A DNA stretch of 12,862 nucleotides from JAGXQV01 sp964527565 (GTDB lineage Bacteria > Pseudomonadota > Gammaproteobacteria > Burkholderiales > Sulfuricellaceae). This document shows positions 6,540 to 12,777 of this stretch, piece after piece. The translations under genes and the position numbers were made by a program. The DNA is taken from contig CAZGOY010000066.1 in assembly GCA_964527565.1 (NCBI GenBank), positions 1 to 12,862 of the forward strand, written 5' to 3'. Each line of letters begins with the position of its first letter. Position 1 is the first letter of the stretch. A model generated the notes under the pieces. That model did not search any database, was not told the origin of the DNA, and saw only the letters and a list, made by a program, of their open reading frames with translations.

Positions 6540-7045
6540 CAGATGTTCATCAACGCCGACATGGCGGCGGCGTAGTCCGGTTCGCTGGTGATTTCCGGCA
6601 CCAGTTGCGAATAAACCACCCGGTCGTCCTGATCGAGCACGACCACCGCGCGCGCGCACAGACCGGCGAGCGGGTAGCTCTTGATGAGCACCCCGTAATC
6701 CTTCTGGAAGTCACGCCCGCGCAGGGTCGAGAGGGTAATCACGTTGTCCAGTCCTTCCGCGCCGCAAAAACGCTTCTGGGCGAACGGCAGGTCGGCGGAA
6801 ATCACCAGCACCACGGCATCCTTGACGATACCGGCTTCTTCATTGAAGCGGCGGGTGGAGGCGGCGCAGACCCCGGTGTCGATGCTCGGCACGATGGAGA
6901 GGATTTTTTTCTTGCCCTTGAAGTGGCTCAGGGACACATCGTTGAGATCCTTGTCGACCAGCATGAAACTGTGCGCCTGGTCGCCGGGCTGGGGAAAATC
7001 GCCGATGACTTCCTGCGGGGTGCCTTCGAGTGTGACGGTGCTCAT
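6539..7045 (-). CDS. tpx: Thiol peroxidase (atypical 2-Cys peroxiredoxin)
   Basis: A 168-aa protein nearly collinear with E. coli Tpx. It reduces hydrogen peroxide and alkyl hydroperoxides with thioredoxin as reductant. The peroxidatic Cys is C60 in PSIDTGVCAAS, with T57 as the conserved active-site Thr; the resolving Cys is C94 in KRFCGAEGL; the later conserved Arg is in ARAVVVLD. ISADLPFAQ and QLVPEITSEPDYAAA are also typical. AAAGGAA at 7052-7058 lies 6 nt from the ATG. It starts 19 nt after the GcvPA-like stop. The family is mostly periplasmic or cytoplasmic without a signal peptide, and none is visible here. Confidence 0.96.
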   Translation of the reverse strand: MSTVTLEGTPQEVIGDFPQPGDQAHSFMLVDKDLNDVSLSHFKGKKKILSIVPSIDTGVCAASTRRFNEEAGIVKDAVVLVISADLPFAQKRFCGAEGLDNVITLSTLRGRDFQKDYGVLIKSYPLAGLCARAVVVLDQDDRVVYSQLVPEITSEPDYAAAMSALMNI

Positions 7046-7064
7046 GGTGGGTTCCTTTGTATAG

Positions 7065-8291
7065 TTACCATTTGCTGCTGGCGGTGGGTTTCATCCGGGC
7101 GCAGGCCGGAGCGGCGCTACGCCTGGCAAGGATGCGTTGCAGTTGCGCCGCGACGTTCTCGCGATCTGCCGCGCTGTGAATTTCCGTGACACACACCAGC
7201 AACGCATTGCCCAGTTCGGGAAACCAGGGGGTGATGTCCAGTCCCGCCAGTATGCCTTGGGCTTCCATGGCGCGCAACACGTCCGCCGCCGGGGTGTCGA
7301 AGGTGAAGACGCATTCATGGAACACTGGTTCGGAAAAGAGCATTTCCACGCCGGGAATGGCCGTCAGCCGGGCAGCAAGCTCGCGCATGCCGTCGCGACA
7401 GGCACGGGCGATTTCTTCCAGCCCGCTGCCGCCGGACAGGGAGAGATACAGGGAAACGGCGGCCACCGGAGCGGGCCAGTCCGCCGGCGTGGAACAGCGG
7501 GGAGCGGATTGCCACAGGCGGAGATTGCCGGCCGCGTCGCGCTCGGCAATTTCTCCGGCCAAGTACGGCGCCAGTTCCGCCTTGCAGCACAGGAACCCCA
7601 GCCGCGCACCGCCCAAGGCCAGCCCCAGCGCCTGGGCCTCGCCCGCCGCGATGTCCGCGCCGCGTTTGCCCCAGGCGCCGGGCGGCTTGAGCAGGCCGAG
7701 AGACAGGGGATTGACGACCGCGATGACCAGAATGCCGTGCGCGTGCGCCCAATCGGTCAGCTCGTCGACCTCCTCCAGCACGCCGAAAAAATTGGGGTGC
7801 GGGATCACCAGGGCCGCGATGTCCTCGCCGGCATGGCGCTGCAATGCCGGCGGCACGGTGTCGCCGCCGCCGGTGCAATAGGGGACGGCAATCAGTTCGA
7901 TGCCATGCAGCGCCAGCAGGGCATCGAGCGCGCTACGCCACAGCGGGTTGAGGGTGGCGGGCAGCAGGATTTTGCGGCAGTTGCGTTGTGCCGCCGCCAT
8001 CAGCGCGGCTTCTGCCAAGGCGGAGGCGCCGTTGGGCAGGGTGGCGCAGACGTGGGGAAGACCGCCCAGCGCGGCGAGGTCGTCCTGTAGCTGGTGAAGC
8101 AGGCACAGCGACCCGGCACCCGGATGGCGGGCATCGTCCAGGGTAAATTCGCCGCATGCGGCGATTTCCGCCGCCGCCGGAATGTGGTGCGAATAGAAGC
8201 CCGCACCGATGAAATTCAGGTAAAAGCCATCGCTTTGAGCGCGTTCCCGCAAGGCGCGAGAGGCGGCCATCGCGGCCTGGTAATCTGACAT
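7065..8291 (-). CDS. Orphan, divergent GcvPA-like PLP-fold protein
   Basis: A 408-aa protein that follows glycine dehydrogenase (decarboxylating) subunit 1. FIGAGFYSHHIPA near the N-terminus corresponds to the family's FLGAG-YxHHIP, NGASALAEAALMA to DGATALAEAALMA, and PLSLGLLKPPGAWGKRGADI to the PxSLGxLxxPGxxGADI segment. The equivalents of the conserved PGR and of the REQHIRREKATSNICT stretch are missing; that region instead reads AGEIAERDAAG, then SLYLSLSGGSGLEE. GcvPA normally pairs with GcvPB, which carries the PLP lysine, in the glycine cleavage system; no gcvPB, gcvT or gcvH is nearby. It is probably a paralogue with a changed or lost role. It is placed 45 nt after the lipoprotein and upstream of tpx. 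Confidence 0.78.
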   Translation of the reverse strand: MSDYQAAMAASRALRERAQSDGFYLNFIGAGFYSHHIPAAAEIAACGEFTLDDARHPGAGSLCLLHQLQDDLAALGGLPHVCATLPNGASALAEAALMAAAQRNCRKILLPATLNPLWRSALDALLALHGIELIAVPYCTGGGDTVPPALQRHAGEDIAALVIPHPNFFGVLEEVDELTDWAHAHGILVIAVVNPLSLGLLKPPGAWGKRGADIAAGEAQALGLALGGARLGFLCCKAELAPYLAGEIAERDAAGNLRLWQSAPRCSTPADWPAPVAAVSLYLSLSGGSGLEEIARACRDGMRELAARLTAIPGVEMLFSEPVFHECVFTFDTPAADVLRAMEAQGILAGLDITPWFPELGNALLVCVTEIHSAADRENVAAQLQRILARRSAAPACARMKPTASSKW

Positions 8292-8336
8292 GGTATGGCC
8301 CCGCTAGCGTCCGCCAATAGAACTGTTAATTGCCCG

Positions 8337-8903
8337 TTAATGCAGCAGGCGCGATTCCCCCAACCCCTGGAAGGGGCCGAGGGGGGTAGTGCTTTGTTCG
8401 AGCTCGTGTATCGCCGGCTGACCCCCGGTGAGCTTGTAGACCACGATGTTGTCGCGGATCAGGAGGACGCCGTTGAAGCGCCAGCCGGAAATATTGGTTT
8501 TACGCTTGAAATTCAGGATGTCCAGCCAGAAATTGCCGTAGCGCTTGCGCTTGGTCACCCGCTGGTCGACTTCGTAGCCGATGCAGGCGGTTTTCGCCTT
8601 GATGCAGTCCAGCACGCCGGGGTCGAGGTCAAGCGCGCTGACCGCCGGGCTGGGGATGAAACGGCGCAGCACGTCGGAATAATTCAGCAGGGTGATGTTG
8701 GGGTTAACCTCTGGATCGAGGTGCAGTTTTCTGAGGTCACCCACCGAGGTGCGGTAGGGGACGATCTGGTCGAAAGTCCGTTGCGCCTCGCGATAATTAT
8801 GCCACTGTCCCTCGGTGTGGGCCTCGCCGCGCGGCAGCAAGGACTGGCAGCCGCCAAGGCCCGCCAGCACGAGAAGGACAAAAAGACGGGAAGAAGTTGT
8901 CAT
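8337..8903 (-). CDS. Predicted outer-membrane lipoprotein
   Basis: A 188-aa protein with a lipoprotein signal peptide: basic-polar start, hydrophobic core FVLLVLAGLG and lipobox LGGC with C19 as the lipidation site. The residue after it is Q, not D, so outer-membrane sorting is expected. The mature part has FDQIVPYRTSVGDLRKL, resembling the start of SmpA/BamE-like small lipoproteins, then NITLLNYSDVLRRFIPS, DPGVLDCI, a Cys pair (about C99 and C107), NFWLDILNFKRKT and GGQPAIHELE. I take it as a conserved betaproteobacterial lipoprotein without assigned function. GGGGGTGG sits just upstream of the ATG. It starts only 31 nt after the rnpB 3' U-tract. Confidence 0.8.
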   Translation of the reverse strand: MTTSSRLFVLLVLAGLGGCQSLLPRGEAHTEGQWHNYREAQRTFDQIVPYRTSVGDLRKLHLDPEVNPNITLLNYSDVLRRFIPSPAVSALDLDPGVLDCIKAKTACIGYEVDQRVTKRKRYGNFWLDILNFKRKTNISGWRFNGVLLIRDNIVVYKLTGGQPAIHELEQSTTPLGPFQGLGESRLLH

Positions 8904-8933
8904 GGTCCACCCCCGTGGGTTTGATCCAAATGT

Positions 8934-8948
8934 AAAAAAGGGGGAAGC
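8934..8948 (-). terminator. U-tract terminator at the rnpB 3' end
   Basis: On the minus strand the 3' half of the RNase P P1 helix (GCTTCCC, 8948-8942) is followed by two C and TTTTTT (8939-8934). The P1 partner strand is about 300 nt upstream, so this is not a simple local hairpin, but the GC end plus U-tract is usual for rnpB termination or processing. Confidence 0.5.
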
Positions 8949-9247
8949 CAGCCGATAAGCCGGGTTCTGTCGTGGACAGTCATTCCTCTAGGCCCTGGGT
9001 TGCCCCAGGGCTCAAGCGGCCTACCCGGAAGCGGCGCGAGCCACGCCATCGCTTCCCTATTTGGCCTTGCTCCGGATGGAGGTTACCGCGTTTCACGTCC
9101 ACCCCGGCCGAAACCGGGGTTTACTCGTCTCTGTGGCCCTATTCCTCGCCTCGCGGCGTCCGGCCGTTAGCCGGCATCCTGCTCTATGGAGCCCGGACTT
9201 TCCTCTGCGCGGAAAACCGTACAGCGACTGCCTAGCCAGCTTCCCGA
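8941..9247 (-). ncRNA. rnpB: RNase P RNA, class A
   Basis: The catalytic RNA of RNase P, which cuts the 5' leader from tRNA precursors. Read on the minus strand it contains GAGGAAAGTCCGGGCT (5' strand of P4 and flanking universal residues), GGATGCCGGCTAACGGCCGG, GTAACCTCCATCCGGAGC followed by AAGGCCAAATAGGG, GGGTAGGCCGCTTGAGCC, GAATGACTGTCCACGACAG and AGAACCCGGCTTATCGGCTG at the 3' end, all in order. P1 is formed by GGGAAGC (9245-9239) and GCTTCCC (8948-8942). The total of about 305 nt is at the short end for class A. It begins right after pyrC. The ends are approximate to a few nucleotides. Confidence 0.97.
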
Positions 9248-9251
9248 GGGG

Positions 9252-9257
9252 ATTCTA
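9252..9257 (-). promoter_or_regulatory. -10 box of rnpB overlapping the pyrC stop
   Basis: The minus strand reads TAGAAT (one mismatch to TATAAT). Its TAG is also the pyrC stop codon. With a usual 6-nt discriminator, transcription would begin at about 9245, exactly where GGGAAGC of helix P1 begins. The -35 would lie in the last codons of pyrC and is poor (GAAAGC/AAAGCG). Confidence 0.5.
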
Positions 9258-10289
9258 ACACAGACGCCAGGCCACGCTTTCCCCGGCGCGCAAGGGCACC
9301 AGGGTTTCCTCGCCGAACGGCAGTTCGGCGGGGACGCTCCAGCTTTGCTTTACCAGCGTCACGGTATCCGGGTTGCGCGGCAGCCCATAAAAATCGGCGC
9401 CGTGGAAACTGGCGAAGGCTTCCAGGCGCGCCAGCGCCCCGGCTTGCTCGAAGGCTTCGGCATACAGCTCCAGGGCGGCATGCGCGGTGTACATGCCGGC
9501 GCAGCCGCAGGCCGATTCCTTGGCATTCCTGGCGTGCGGCGCGCTGTCGGTGCCGAGGAAGAATTTGGCGCTGCCGCCGGTCGCCGCCGCCAGCAGCGCC
9601 TGGCGGTGTTCCTCGCGCTTGAGTACCGGCAGGCAATAATGATGCGGGCGCATGCCGCCGCTGAACATGGCGTTGCGATTGAGCAGCAGGTGGTGTGCGG
9701 TGAGCGTCGCCGCCACGCGCTCCGGCGCTGCGGCGACGAACTGCACGCCGTCCCGGGTGGTAACGTGCTCCAGCACCACGCGCAGGCCGGGAAAGCGTTG
9801 CACCAGCGGCGCCAGAACGCGCTCGATGAAGATTTTCTCGCGGTCGAACACATCGACTCCGGGATCGGTCACTTCGCCGTGCACCAGCAGGGGCAAGTCA
9901 TGTTTTTCCATCGCCGCCAGCGCGGCATGGCAGCGGGCGATGGCGGTGACGCCGCTGTCGGAATTGGTGGTGGCGCCCGCCGGGTAGAGTTTTACGCCGT
10001 GCACCTTGCCGCTGGACTTGGCCAGGGCAATTTCGGCGGCGGGGGTGTTGTCGGTCAGATACAGCGTCATCAGCGGCTCGAAAGTATTGCCGGGCGGCAG
10101 CGCCCGCAGGATGCGCTCGCGGTATTCCAGCGCCTGCGCGGTGGTGGAAAGCGGCGGGCGCAGGTTCGGCATGACGATGGCGCGCCCGAAGCGGCGGGCG
10201 CTATCGGGCAGCACGCTGGCAAGGTGCGCGCCGTCGCGCAGGTGCAGGTGCCAGTCGTCGGGCTGCGTCATTACAAGTCGGGTCGTCAT
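9255..10289 (-). CDS. pyrC: Dihydroorotase, class II
   Basis: A 344-aa cytoplasmic zinc amidohydrolase that interconverts carbamoyl aspartate and dihydroorotate in pyrimidine synthesis. Conserved sites match E. coli PyrC: H14-x-H16 and R18 in DDWHLHLRD, PNLRPP, the carbamylated K100 in VKLYPAGATTNS, H137 in LLVHGE, H175 in LEHVTT and D248 in FLGTDSAPHAR, which is followed by KESACGCAG. The start at 10289 (MTTRL) is preferred to an ATG four codons upstream, which has no ribosome binding site and lengthens the N-terminus beyond the family norm. It diverges from the cytochrome gene with only 49 nt between start codons. Confidence 0.96.
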   Translation of the reverse strand: MTTRLVMTQPDDWHLHLRDGAHLASVLPDSARRFGRAIVMPNLRPPLSTTAQALEYRERILRALPPGNTFEPLMTLYLTDNTPAAEIALAKSSGKVHGVKLYPAGATTNSDSGVTAIARCHAALAAMEKHDLPLLVHGEVTDPGVDVFDREKIFIERVLAPLVQRFPGLRVVLEHVTTRDGVQFVAAAPERVAATLTAHHLLLNRNAMFSGGMRPHHYCLPVLKREEHRQALLAAATGGSAKFFLGTDSAPHARNAKESACGCAGMYTAHAALELYAEAFEQAGALARLEAFASFHGADFYGLPRNPDTVTLVKQSWSVPAELPFGEETLVPLRAGESVAWRLC

Positions 10290-10297
10290 GCTATAAT
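10270..10297 (+). promoter_or_regulatory. Promoter for the cytochrome/DUF302 operon
   Basis: TATAAT at 10292-10297 with ATTACA (4 of 6 to TTGACA) at 10270-10275, 16 bp apart. The -35 lies inside the pyrC coding sequence and the -10 begins 2 nt from the pyrC start codon. It predicts a leader of about 35 nt before the cytochrome ATG at 10339. Confidence 0.55.
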
Positions 10298-10338
10298 CCA
10301 TTCAATAAAAATACTATTTCATCTTCCCGTCCGCACCC

Positions 10339-11391
10339 ATGACCGCTCTGATTCGTTACATCGTGGCATTTGTCCTGCCGTGGCTGACCATGGCGGCGGC
10401 GCAGGCTGCGCCCGGCGGGGATACGCTCTATTCGCGCCACTGTGCCGCCTGCCACGGCGAGGACGGCAAGGGCGGCATCGGCACCCCGCTGTCGCTGCCC
10501 TCGTTTCTCGCCACCATCGATGACGAATACCTGCGCCGCAGTATCCGCTACGGGCGGCCCGGGCGGGTGATGCCAGCCTTTACCCAGTTCAGCGACCGGG
10601 AAGTCGATGAAATCGTCAAGCACATTCGCGGCTGGCACAAGGGGCCGATACCTAGCTACGCACGCACGCCGGTGCGCGGCAACGTCCCGCGCGGCAGGGA
10701 ATTGTACGCCAAACATTGCGCCGCGTGCCACGGCGAAAACGGCGGCGGCGGCAAGGGCACCGGCATCACGTTGCCGCGTCCGCGCACCACCGCCATCGTC
10801 GCCCCGGCGCTGAACAATCCCGGCTTTCTCGCCTCGGCCAGCGACCGCATGATGAAAAACACCCTGATGAAGGGCCGCGAAGGCTCGCCCATGGTTTCCT
10901 TTCTCAAGCAGGGTTTGAAGGAAAAGGATATCGACGACATTGTCAGTTTCGTGCGCAGTTACGCCAGGACGCCGCGCGCTGAAAGCGCCACCGTGCTCAA
11001 GACCGAAGAGGCCATCCTGACGGTCGAGTCGCCTTACGACATGCACACCACCATCGAAAACCTCAAGCGCGCGGCGGATGCCAACAACTACGTGTTCATT
11101 CGCGAGCAAAATCTGAATTTCGGCCTAGTGCCGGAAGAGCAGGAAGACCCCAAACAGCGCATCATCTATTTCTGCAACTTCAGCCAGATGAATCAGGCCA
11201 TCATCACCGACCCGCGCGTCGGACTGTTCCTGCCGTGCCGCGTCACGGTGGTGGAGCACAACGGCAAGGTAAAGATGATGACCATCAACCCCAAACGCCT
11301 GAGCGCCGTGTTCAACAATTCGGAACTCAACGCCATGTGCGAGGAAATGGCCGCACGCTACATCGCCATCATGGAGGAAGCCGCACTATGA
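10339..11391 (+). CDS. Exported diheme cytochrome c fused to DUF302
   Basis: A 350-aa periplasmic protein. Residues 1-23 are a signal peptide ending AQA. Two class I cytochrome c domains follow, with CAACH at 35-39 and 127-131 and likely distal Met ligands M78 (RVMPAF) and M185 (SPMVSF). Residues about 215-348 form a DUF302 domain, with YDMHTTIENLKRAADANNY, then IIYFCNF, PRVGLFLPCRVTVVE and a C-terminal helix; it holds three Cys (C279, C300, C334). The role is probably electron transfer coupled to whatever DUF302 binds; the acceptor and substrate are unknown. No Shine-Dalgarno is evident before the ATG. The stop overlaps the next gene's start (ATGA). Domain calls are secure, function is not. 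Confidence 0.9.
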   Translation: MTALIRYIVAFVLPWLTMAAAQAAPGGDTLYSRHCAACHGEDGKGGIGTPLSLPSFLATIDDEYLRRSIRYGRPGRVMPAFTQFSDREVDEIVKHIRGWHKGPIPSYARTPVRGNVPRGRELYAKHCAACHGENGGGGKGTGITLPRPRTTAIVAPALNNPGFLASASDRMMKNTLMKGREGSPMVSFLKQGLKEKDIDDIVSFVRSYARTPRAESATVLKTEEAILTVESPYDMHTTIENLKRAADANNYVFIREQNLNFGLVPEEQEDPKQRIIYFCNFSQMNQAIITDPRVGLFLPCRVTVVEHNGKVKMMTINPKRLSAVFNNSELNAMCEEMAARYIAIMEEAAL

Positions 11392-11840
11392 AAACCCTGC
11401 GCGTGTTGCTGGCGATCCTGTGCGCAGGCTGGGTTTTCCCGGCGCTGGCCGACCAGCTGCTGATCATCCGCGCCCAGCAGGATTACCCGGAATCCATGGC
11501 CAGCCTGCAAAACGCCATTTCCTCGCGCGGCTACAAAGTGACCCGCGTGCAAAACATCGATGTGGGCATCAGCAAGACCGGCCACACCATCGACTATTAC
11601 AAGGTGGTGTTCTACGGCAACCCGGAGGAAATCGCACAAATCACCCGCGAGCATCCTGAACTGATTCCCTACCTGCCACTCAACATCGTGATATTCGCCG
11701 AGGACGCCAACACCGTCGTCGCCACCAACCGCCCCAGCGTGCTCGCCGAATTCTTTCCCGACCCGGCGCTCAAACCCATGTTCATGCGCTGGGAAGCCGA
11801 CCTGATAAAAATCCTCGACGAGGTGCGCGAAGCGCAGTAA
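11388..11840 (+). CDS. Exported stand-alone DUF302 protein
   Basis: A 150-aa protein with a signal peptide at 1-21 (ending ALA) and a DUF302 domain over most of the mature chain: AQQDYPESMASLQNAISSRG, KTGHTIDYYKVVFYGNP, PELIPYLPLNIVIFAED and a C-terminal amphipathic helix. The mature protein has no cysteine, unlike the DUF302 part of the cytochrome upstream. It starts within the cytochrome stop codon (ATGA), so the two are co-translated and probably act together in the periplasm. DUF302 has known structures but no agreed biochemical activity. It is followed by a repeat element, with no clear terminator in the 48 nt between. Confidence 0.88.
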   Translation: MKTLRVLLAILCAGWVFPALADQLLIIRAQQDYPESMASLQNAISSRGYKVTRVQNIDVGISKTGHTIDYYKVVFYGNPEEIAQITREHPELIPYLPLNIVIFAEDANTVVATNRPSVLAEFFPDPALKPMFMRWEADLIKILDEVREAQ

Positions 11841-11888
11841 GGGGCGGAGCAGCCCACAACAATCCCATTACCCGTTGGCGCGCGAAAC

Positions 11889-12066
11889 TTAACCCGGATA
11901 TTTCATAAAAAACCACCCAGCCCCGTAGGAGCGGGCTTGCCCGCGAGTTCTTTGATTCGGCTGAGGAAAAGTCAAAATCTCGCGGCCATACCCGACAGCC
12001 TGTCGGCTTGGGCACAAGAGTCCGCTCCCACAGAGTTTGTCAAAATTTATGAAATCTTCGGGTTAA
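11889..12066. mobile_element. 178-bp MITE-like element with 21-bp terminal inverted repeats
   Basis: The left end TTAACCCGGATATTTCATAAA (11889-11909) and the reverse complement of the right end (12046-12066) match at 19 of 21 positions. No coding capacity lies between. Either the ends begin TTAA, or TTAA is a duplicated target and the repeats begin CCCG; the second would fit IS1380-like transposition, but that is inference. Inside are a REP-like pair and a hairpin. It lies between the DUF302 gene and the 3' end of the wHTH gene. Confidence 0.65.
11925..12032. repeat. REP-like inverted pair inside the element
   Basis: GTAGGAGCGGGCTTGCCCGCGA at 11925-11946 contains the hairpin GCGGGC-TT-GCCCGC and has the head motif of pseudomonad-type REP sequences. 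TCCGCTCCCACA at 12021-12032 is the same head in inverse orientation (9 of 10 over GTAGGAGCGG). Between them CCGACAG-C-CTGTCGG (11992-12006) is a further perfect inverted repeat. The arrangement is like a REPIN, but the second REP looks interrupted. Confidence 0.6.
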
Positions 12067-12085
12067 ATCAAGGCCGGAAAATTGT

Positions 12086-12445
12086 TCAGGCGGCTTTTCG
12101 CATGTGCATGTCCATATGAATATCCTCGTAAGGACACAACAGTCCGCCGCGCGCCGTGCGCTCGACCAGACCCAGTTCCACCAAAGCGGAGGCATCTTCA
12201 TGCACCCGCTTCACATCGCGCCCCAGTCTGCGCGCCAGTTCGCGCACAGGCAATTCTCCCGCCCCCAGCAAGGCATGCAGCAGCGCCCAGCGACGGCTGG
12301 TCAGTTGCGAGAAAAACGCCCCCGGCGTCTCGAAATTCAGGGTTTCGCCTCGGTACGCCAGAGCCGAGAAAGCCAACCGCGCCGCGCCGCGCAAGGCGGC
12401 CTGCCAATCTGGATCAATCGTGACGGTCAATACCCGTTTTTCCAT
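12086..12445 (-). CDS. Winged-HTH regulator, partner of DUF6516 protein
   Basis: A 119-aa protein whose residues about 50-107 form a winged helix-turn-helix (RRWALLHALLGAGELPVREL, then RDVKRVHEDASALVELGLVE and a basic wing RTARGG), ending in PYEDIHMDMHM, a tail I recall from regulators encoded beside DUF6516. The N-terminal 45 residues are a separate, probably partner-binding, part. GAGGTG at 12451-12456 lies 5 nt from the ATG, within the DUF6516 gene, which it overlaps by 19 nt. It is likely the antitoxin and autorepressor of the pair. Confidence 0.75.
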   Translation of the reverse strand: MEKRVLTVTIDPDWQAALRGAARLAFSALAYRGETLNFETPGAFFSQLTSRRWALLHALLGAGELPVRELARRLGRDVKRVHEDASALVELGLVERTARGGLLCPYEDIHMDMHMRKAA

Positions 12446-12714
12446 TTCTTCACCTCGGAGACGAAATCGTCAATCAGCTTTTCCACGTCAACAAACACAT
12501 AAGGCCGCTCATCTCCAGCCACATGCACATGGTCGCCCTTGCCGCGCTCGTTATCAAATCCCACCATGCGTTGCCCGCCTTCCAGGTACACCAAACGGTA
12601 CTTGTAACCGTGTTCCGATGGAGGAACAGGTTCAGGCACTCGCCAAACCAACATTTCAATGCCGCTTCCATCCTCGGCAATGTCACGAAAACGGGTTATT
12701 AGTTCAGCCTTCAT
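12427..12714 (-). CDS. DUF6516-family protein (putative toxin)
   Basis: A 95-aa protein with the DUF6516 pattern: MKAEL at the start, MLVWRVP (21-27), HGYKYRLVYL (35-44), DNERGKGDHVH (54-64), YVFVDVEKLIDDF and a C-terminal WK. Conserved His, Lys and Asp in GKGDHVH would be the functional centre. DUF6516 proteins are annotated as toxin-like because they pair with HTH proteins; a biochemical activity is not known to me. The ATG at 12714 is chosen because it gives the family's N-terminus; ATGs at 12723 and 12732 lie in or upstream of the -10 box and are unlikely. Base composition is more AT-rich than in the core. Confidence 0.75.
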   Translation of the reverse strand: MKAELITRFRDIAEDGSGIEMLVWRVPEPVPPSEHGYKYRLVYLEGGQRMVGFDNERGKGDHVHVAGDERPYVFVDVEKLIDDFVSEVKKWKNGY

Positions 12715-12721
12715 GCCGACC

Positions 12722-12751
12722 ATGATAAGCAAAGCGGTTGCGCGTTGTCAA
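12722..12751 (-). promoter_or_regulatory. Strong promoter of the DUF6516 pair
   Basis: A perfect TTGACA (12751-12746) and TATCAT (12727-12722, 5 of 6 to TATAAT) with 18-bp spacing. The transcription start falls at about 12714-12716, at the chosen ATG, so the mRNA would be leaderless or nearly so. Confidence 0.7.
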
Positions 12752-12777
12752 ATAAGCCAACAGAAAAACGCGCGCGC

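Noticed and set aside
7137..8090. 317-codon plus-strand frame
   Set aside because: It is antisense to the GcvPA-like gene, with composition typical of a shadow frame in GC-rich coding DNA.
8972..9258. Short open frames on the plus strand opposite rnpB
   Set aside because: The segment is fully explained by RNase P RNA on the other strand.
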